This document shows, in pieces, positions 29,381-33,480 of a stretch of 33,480 nt of DNA. Both the position numbers and the translations under genes were made by a program. Positions within the stretch are counted from its first letter, which is position 1. Each line of letters begins with the position of its first letter. The notes under the pieces were generated by a model. It saw nothing but the letters and a program-made list of their open reading frames with translations. It did no database searches and was not told where the DNA came from. Origin of the DNA: Armatimonadota bacterium. GTDB lineage: Bacteria; Armatimonadota; UBA10988. The stretch lies in NCBI GenBank assembly GCA_016235455.1, contig JACRKZ010000081.1, positions 1 through 33,480 on the forward strand, written 5' to 3'.

Positions 29381-32300
29381 ATGAAGCTGAAGGCGCGGGG
29401 TCTGTGGCTGGCCGTCGTTGTGGCGGCCGCCTGCATGGCGCCGGCGAAAGCCGTGCCCATCCTGCCGCTCGACCAGGTCAAGGAAGGGATGAAGGGCTAC
29501 GGCCTGACGGTCTTCCAGGGCAGCAGGATCGAACGGTTCGACATCACGGTGCTGGGCGTGCTCCGCGCCTTCGACTTTCAGATGGACATGATCCTGATCC
29601 GCGTCGACAGCGGACCGGTGGTCACGCAGAAGCTCGGCTCGGTGGCGGGCATGAGCGGCAGCCCCATCTACGTCAACGACAAGCTGGTGGGGGCCTACGC
29701 CTATGGCTTCCCCTTCCAGAATGCACCTCTCGCCGGCGTCACGCCAATCGAGCAGATGCTCGAGCAGTTCGACCCCAAGCACCCGCAGGCCAAGGCTGCG
29801 GCCGCCCGGCGTAACGCCCTGGCCGGCCCGCCGGCCGCTGCTGGCACGCGTGCCGAAGGTGCGCTGCAGCCGGTGGGCGGCTCCGTCGTTCTCGAGGGCC
29901 GGCGCTTCTCCGAGGTGCGTGTGGCGGCCAACCGCAGCGACGCGGACACCATGCGCCGCATCCGACCCGATGTGGGTGTCATGGTGCCCGTCTCGACGCC
30001 GGTGCTGGTCAGCGGCGTGGGCGGCGCGGCCTTCCGACACCTGCAACGCATGCTGGAGCCGTTCAACCTGACCCCGATGCAGGCCGGGGCGGCGCAGGTG
30101 CCGGCCAACCCCAAGGTCGACTTCTCGCCCGGCGCGGCCGTGGGTGTGGCGCTGGTCACCGGCGACATCGAGATGACCGCCGTGGGTACGCTTACCTACC
30201 GTGATCAGGACACGGTCATGGCCTTCGGGCACCCGTTCTTCGGGCTCGGCGCGGTTGAGTTGCCGATGACCACCTGCTGGATTACCACCATCGTGCCGAG
30301 CTATGAGGGCTCGTTCAAGATGGGTGGCGCCATTGCGCCGGTCGGCAGCATCACCCAGGACCGCCCGACCTGTGTCGGCGGTAGCGTGGGCAAGGTGCCG
30401 GAGATGATCCCGGTCGAGTACCGCATGCACGACATCGTGCGCGAGGCCGACCGCACCTTCCGTTTCCGGGCCGCTCGGCAAGGCCGCATCACGCCGATGC
30501 TGGCCGCTCAGTTGCTCGAAGGCGCCATGGGCAGCGTCATCGGCGGTTCGTTCGAGGGCGTCATCAACTCCAAGGTCGAAGTGACCTGCCGCAACGGCAA
30601 GGCGGGTGACCCGCTGAGCATCGTGCGTCAGAACTGCTTCGACACGAAGCTCAGCTCGGCAGGGCTGGGTATGCCGCTCGAGGACTTGTTCATGACGCTG
30701 TCGCTGCTGCGGGTCAATCCGTGGGGTGACGCGCCAGTGCAGTCCATCAAGGTCGGCATGGACTTCGAGGCCGACCGCAAGTTGGCCAGCATCGAGCGCA
30801 TGAGGGCCTCCAAGCAGGTGGTCAAGCGCGGCGAGACCATCGAGGTCACCGCCTATCTCAAGGAATACGGCGGCAAGGCCAAGCCGACGACCGTGTCGCT
30901 GACCATCCCCGACAATGCGCCGCTGGGTCCCACGCTGACCATCCTGGCCGGCGGCGGCGTGGCCGCGGCGGTGCGCGAATTGGTCAATCCCGAGCCGTAC
31001 CCGCGCGATGTGCCGTCCATGGTCCGCTACCTGAACAGCTCGGTACGCAATGACTGCATCGTCGTCGAGATGGTGCAGCCCACCAACGGTCTGGAGTTCT
31101 CTGGCCGCGTCATGCACGACATGCCCAACCCGGTGTCCGCCGCCCTGGAGACGGCCGACATGGAGAGCCTGTCGCAGCGCATGGATGTGGTTGAGCAGAT
31201 CATCCCCACCGATGGCGTGGTGACCGGGGCCAACGCCGTGCTGCTGGAGGTCGTCGGCGATGACGGCCGGCGCGCCGACCGCGGGACGGTGGATGTCGAC
31301 CAGATCGACTCGCCCCGCCACGGCTCGTTCGGCTCGCCCGGCATGGGTGGCATGATGATGGCCGCTGGCCGCGAGCTCGACGTCATGTTCGGCAAGGCCG
31401 TCCCGACCGATGAGGTCCGCTGGCTGGCTACGCCATCGGGCGATCCCTACCATGTGCGCGAGTCGCTGAGCCAGGCGGTAAAGGCGGCCTGGTCCGGCTA
31501 CCGTCCGGCGCGTGCCTCCTGGCCCTTGGCTGCTCGCCCCGTGCCGCGCGCCGTGGGCGACAGCAAGGTGCAGCCGGCTGACGACACCGAGGCCGGCGCA
31601 GCCGACGGTGACAAGCCGGACGTGACGGGTGACCTGGGCTTGGGCAAGCCGCCCAAGATGCCCGGCTACAAAGAGCTCGCGGACATCAAGTCCGGCGACC
31701 TCGGCGCGGACACGCCAAGCGACGGCAGCGGTGGAGAGGGCAGCGACGAGGACGGCGAGCCCGTGGCTCGACCCGTATCCAGCTGGACCGTGACCACGGC
31801 CGAGGAGTTCGGCGCCGGCCAGTTTGACCACACCTACACCGACAGCGGTGGCTCCGTGCGGCTGGCGCCCTCGGTGGCGACCCTGGGCCGGCCAGACGTC
31901 GAGCGCGCCTGGGCCGTCCTGCCACGGCCGGACGGCAGTGTGGTGGTCGGCTCGTGGGGCGAGAAGGCCAAGGTCGTCAAGCTGGTGGTCGGAGCCAAGC
32001 CCGAAGTGCTGGCCGACCTGGACGAGGCCGGTGTCGGTGCGCTGGGCGCGCTGGCCGACGGCACGCTCATCGCCGGCACGGTGCCCTCGGGCAAGCTCTA
32101 CCGGCTCGGCGCCGAGGGCAAGTCCACGGTCTTCTGCGAGCTGCCCGAACCCTATGTGTGGTCGCTCCTGCCTGACGGCAAGGGCGGACTTTACGCGGCG
32201 ACGGGCAACCACGGCCGCGTGTATCAGATCGACGCCCAAGGCAAGGCGACGCCGGTCATGCAGGTGGGCGACCGCCACATCATGGCGATGGTCCAGGCCC

Positions 32301-33480
32301 CCGACGGTGATCTGGTCGTCGGCACCTTCCCCGACGGTAAGGTCTACCGGCTGCACGGTACCACGGTGCAGTCGGTCTATCAGGTCAAGGAGGGTTCCGT
32401 GAGCGCCCTGGCACTGAACGCCAAGGGCCATCTCTACGTGGGCGCCAGCAACGGCGCGGTCTTCCGCATTCTGCCCGACGGCAGCAGCCGCCAGCTCATG
32501 GATGGCAGCGACAGCGCCGTCTACGGCATGGTCACCGTGGGTGACCACGTCTACGCGGCCACGGCGGAGCCCGCGCAGGTGCTCCAGTTCGACGGTGACG
32601 ACACGCTGGCCCAGGTCTATGAGAACGACGAGCCCTACCTGCTGGGAGCGTCGGCCGATGGCAAGGGCGGCATCTGTCTGGCGACGGCGTCGCTGGGCGA
32701 GGTGCTGCGCATCAATGTCGACGGCGGCGAGACCGGCAAGTACACGAGCGAGGTGCTGGACTGCGGCATGACGGCCAAGTGGGGCCAGGCGCGATGGCGG
32801 CAGTTGGTGACCGGTCACTCCGTCATCGGCGTTGAGACGCGCTCGGGCAATACGGCCGATCCGGATGCGGCGTGGAGTGCCTGGTCGCCCATGCTGTCCC
32901 GGCCGGACGGCTCGGCGATCACGTCGCCCAGCGGACGCTACCTGCAGTTCCGCGCCCGATTCCTGGGCAAGCCGGGTGACACGGTCCGGCTCGACCGCAT
33001 CGACCTGTCCTACCGCACCATCAAAAGGGCAGTGATCCCGACGAGGACGAGCCCGACTACGAGGTCTTCTACGCCAAGGCCGGATCGGCCGAGTGGACGA
33101 AGATCGACGCCGAGGCCAGCGCAGGCGACTCCTCGGATAGCAAAGACACCAAGGGCAGCAAGGTCAAGCCCGACAAGCCGAGCAAGAGCGACAGCTCAAC
33201 CAAGGACAAGCCGAGCACGTCACCCAAGCACTCGACGGACAAGCCCAGTTCGAGCAATGCCGTTGGTGCCGTGGCCCCATCGGCGCGGCCCGCGTCCAGT
33301 CAGCCGCGCCCGCTGCAGATGGAGGCACCTCCTCCGTCGACACGCAGTGCGCGCAGTGGTCGGCCCAGCTTCCTGGACAAGGCGCGCAAGCACGAGGCCA
33401 ATGCCGAGAAGCCGACCGTCGACGAGGACCTGTCCGAAGAGGAGCTCGAATGGGACACCAGTAAGCTGCCGGACGGCTTG
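29381..33480 (+). CDS. Secreted SpoIVB/S55-family protein fused to a beta-propeller (3' incomplete, probable frameshift)
   Basis: A signal peptide (MKLKARGLWLAVVVAAACMA) is followed by an S55-like region: GMKGYGLTVFQGSRIERFDI, GSVAGMSGSPIYVNDKLVGA with the likely nucleophile S92, then VMAFGHPFFGLG with H284 and VGSITQDRPTCVGGSVGKVP. After a middle region and an acidic linker (about 720-810), residues about 822-1120 repeat short blades such as LPDGKGGLYAATGNHGRVYQ, the pattern of a beta-propeller. Next comes ETRSGNTADPDAAWSAWSP to RYLQFRARFLG, a small beta-domain. The frame read from 29381 has no stop before the window ends, but after about 33022 it becomes Arg/Pro nonsense, while a shifted frame gives KGSDPDEDEPDYEVFYAKAG and an acidic, Ser/Lys-rich tail. 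One missing base near 33023-33029 would restore it. Whether it is an active protease is not shown. Confidence 0.85.
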   Translation, partial: MKLKARGLWLAVVVAAACMAPAKAVPILPLDQVKEGMKGYGLTVFQGSRIERFDITVLGVLRAFDFQMDMILIRVDSGPVVTQKLGSVAGMSGSPIYVNDKLVGAYAYGFPFQNAPLAGVTPIEQMLEQFDPKHPQAKAAAARRNALAGPPAAAGTRAEGALQPVGGSVVLEGRRFSEVRVAANRSDADTMRRIRPDVGVMVPVSTPVLVSGVGGAAFRHLQRMLEPFNLTPMQAGAAQVPANPKVDFSPGAAVGVALVTGDIEMTAVGTLTYRDQDTVMAFGHPFFGLGAVELPMTTCWITTIVPSYEGSFKMGGAIAPVGSITQDRPTCVGGSVGKVPEMIPVEYRMHDIVREADRTFRFRAARQGRITPMLAAQLLEGAMGSVIGGSFEGVINSKVEVTCRNGKAGDPLSIVRQNCFDTKLSSAGLGMPLEDLFMTLSLLRVNPWGDAPVQSIKVGMDFEADRKLASIERMRASKQVVKRGETIEVTAYLKEYGGKAKPTTVSLTIPDNAPLGPTLTILAGGGVAAAVRELVNPEPYPRDVPSMVRYLNSSVRNDCIVVEMVQPTNGLEFSGRVMHDMPNPVSAALETADMESLSQRMDVVEQIIPTDGVVTGANAVLLEVVGDDGRRADRGTVDVDQIDSPRHGSFGSPGMGGMMMAAGRELDVMFGKAVPTDEVRWLATPSGDPYHVRESLSQAVKAAWSGYRPARASWPLAARPVPRAVGDSKVQPADDTEAGAADGDKPDVTGDLGLGKPPKMPGYKELADIKSGDLGADTPSDGSGGEGSDEDGEPVARPVSSWTVTTAEEFGAGQFDHTYTDSGGSVRLAPSVATLGRPDVERAWAVLPRPDGSVVVGSWGEKAKVVKLVVGAKPEVLADLDEAGVGALGALADGTLIAGTVPSGKLYRLGAEGKSTVFCELPEPYVWSLLPDGKGGLYAATGNHGRVYQIDAQGKATPVMQVGDRHIMAMVQAPDGDLVVGTFPDGKVYRLHGTTVQSVYQVKEGSVSALALNAKGHLYVGASNGAVFRILPDGSSRQLMDGSDSAVYGMVTVGDHVYAATAEPAQVLQFDGDDTLAQVYENDEPYLLGASADGKGGICLATASLGEVLRINVDGGETGKYTSEVLDCGMTAKWGQARWRQLVTGHSVIGVETRSGNTADPDAAWSAWSPMLSRPDGSAITSPSGRYLQFRARFLGKPGDTVRLDRIDLSYRTIKRAVIPTRTSPTTRSSTPRPDRPSGRRSTPRPAQATPRIAKTPRAARSSPTSRARATAQPRTSRARHPSTRRTSPVRAMPLVPWPHRRGPRPVSRARCRWRHLLRRHAVRAVVGPASWTRRASTRPMPRSRPSTRTCPKRSSNGTPVSCRTA

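Noticed and set aside
33023..33030. Programmed -1 frameshift in the S55 gene
   Set aside because: AAAAGGG is not in the X-XXY-YYZ register for the reading frame, and no downstream pseudoknot is obvious, so an indel is simpler.

Overview
This is a GC-rich, gene-dense bacterial chromosomal window with short intergenic gaps and no tRNA, rRNA, CRISPR array or transposase that I can see. The lineage is uncertain. A double-length UvrA (documented in Chlamydiae and some relatives), adjacent Gfo/Idh/MocA and sugar-isomerase genes, secreted glycosidases and a SpoIVB/S55-family secreted protein fit a PVC-group or Armatimonadota-like uncultured bacterium better than a proteobacterium or a Gram-positive. 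This is inference from gene content only.

Layout. 1-1820 (+): the tail of an upstream gene, then mutL, which carries the metal-dependent endonuclease motif. 1862-7605 (-): nuoJKLMN, the membrane-arm antiporter end of complex I. It has its own promoter and lacks nuoA-I. nuoL is broken by one frameshift near 5165-5178. 7827-8642 (-): tpiA, with its own promoter and intrinsic terminator. 8761-13520 (-): a SUF Fe-S assembly operon in the order MarR-type regulator, MIP18/SufT-like, sufC, sufB, sufD, Rieske ferredoxin. It is driven by a strong sigma-70-like promoter with a small palindrome at the predicted start site. The regulator has a five-cysteine tail and is a candidate Fe-S or metal sensor. 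13801-16157 (-): sugar isomerase, Gfo/Idh/MocA oxidoreductase and a membrane-anchored BamE-like protein. 16315-20378 (+): a GH5-like glycosidase, a possible lipoprotein, a decayed copy of the uvrA 5' end, and a GH28/GH49-like beta-helix enzyme. 20403-33480 (+): a tandem UvrA of 2080 residues with four ATPase sites and an extra C-terminal domain, three adjacent secreted proteins sharing a motif, and a large secreted S55-family/beta-propeller protein that runs off the window and has a probable frameshift near 33023.

The most interesting parts are three. First, the uvrA locus: a complete tandem UvrA, a nearby decayed uvrA 5' fragment that preserves the same promoter/operator geometry, and an SOS-box-like sequence in both. 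Second, the apparent operon joining uvrA to secreted proteins of unknown role. Third, the Cys-tailed MarR-type regulator heading the SUF operon. Predicted promoters here are of the sigma-70 type with 17-bp spacers and often imply very short leaders.
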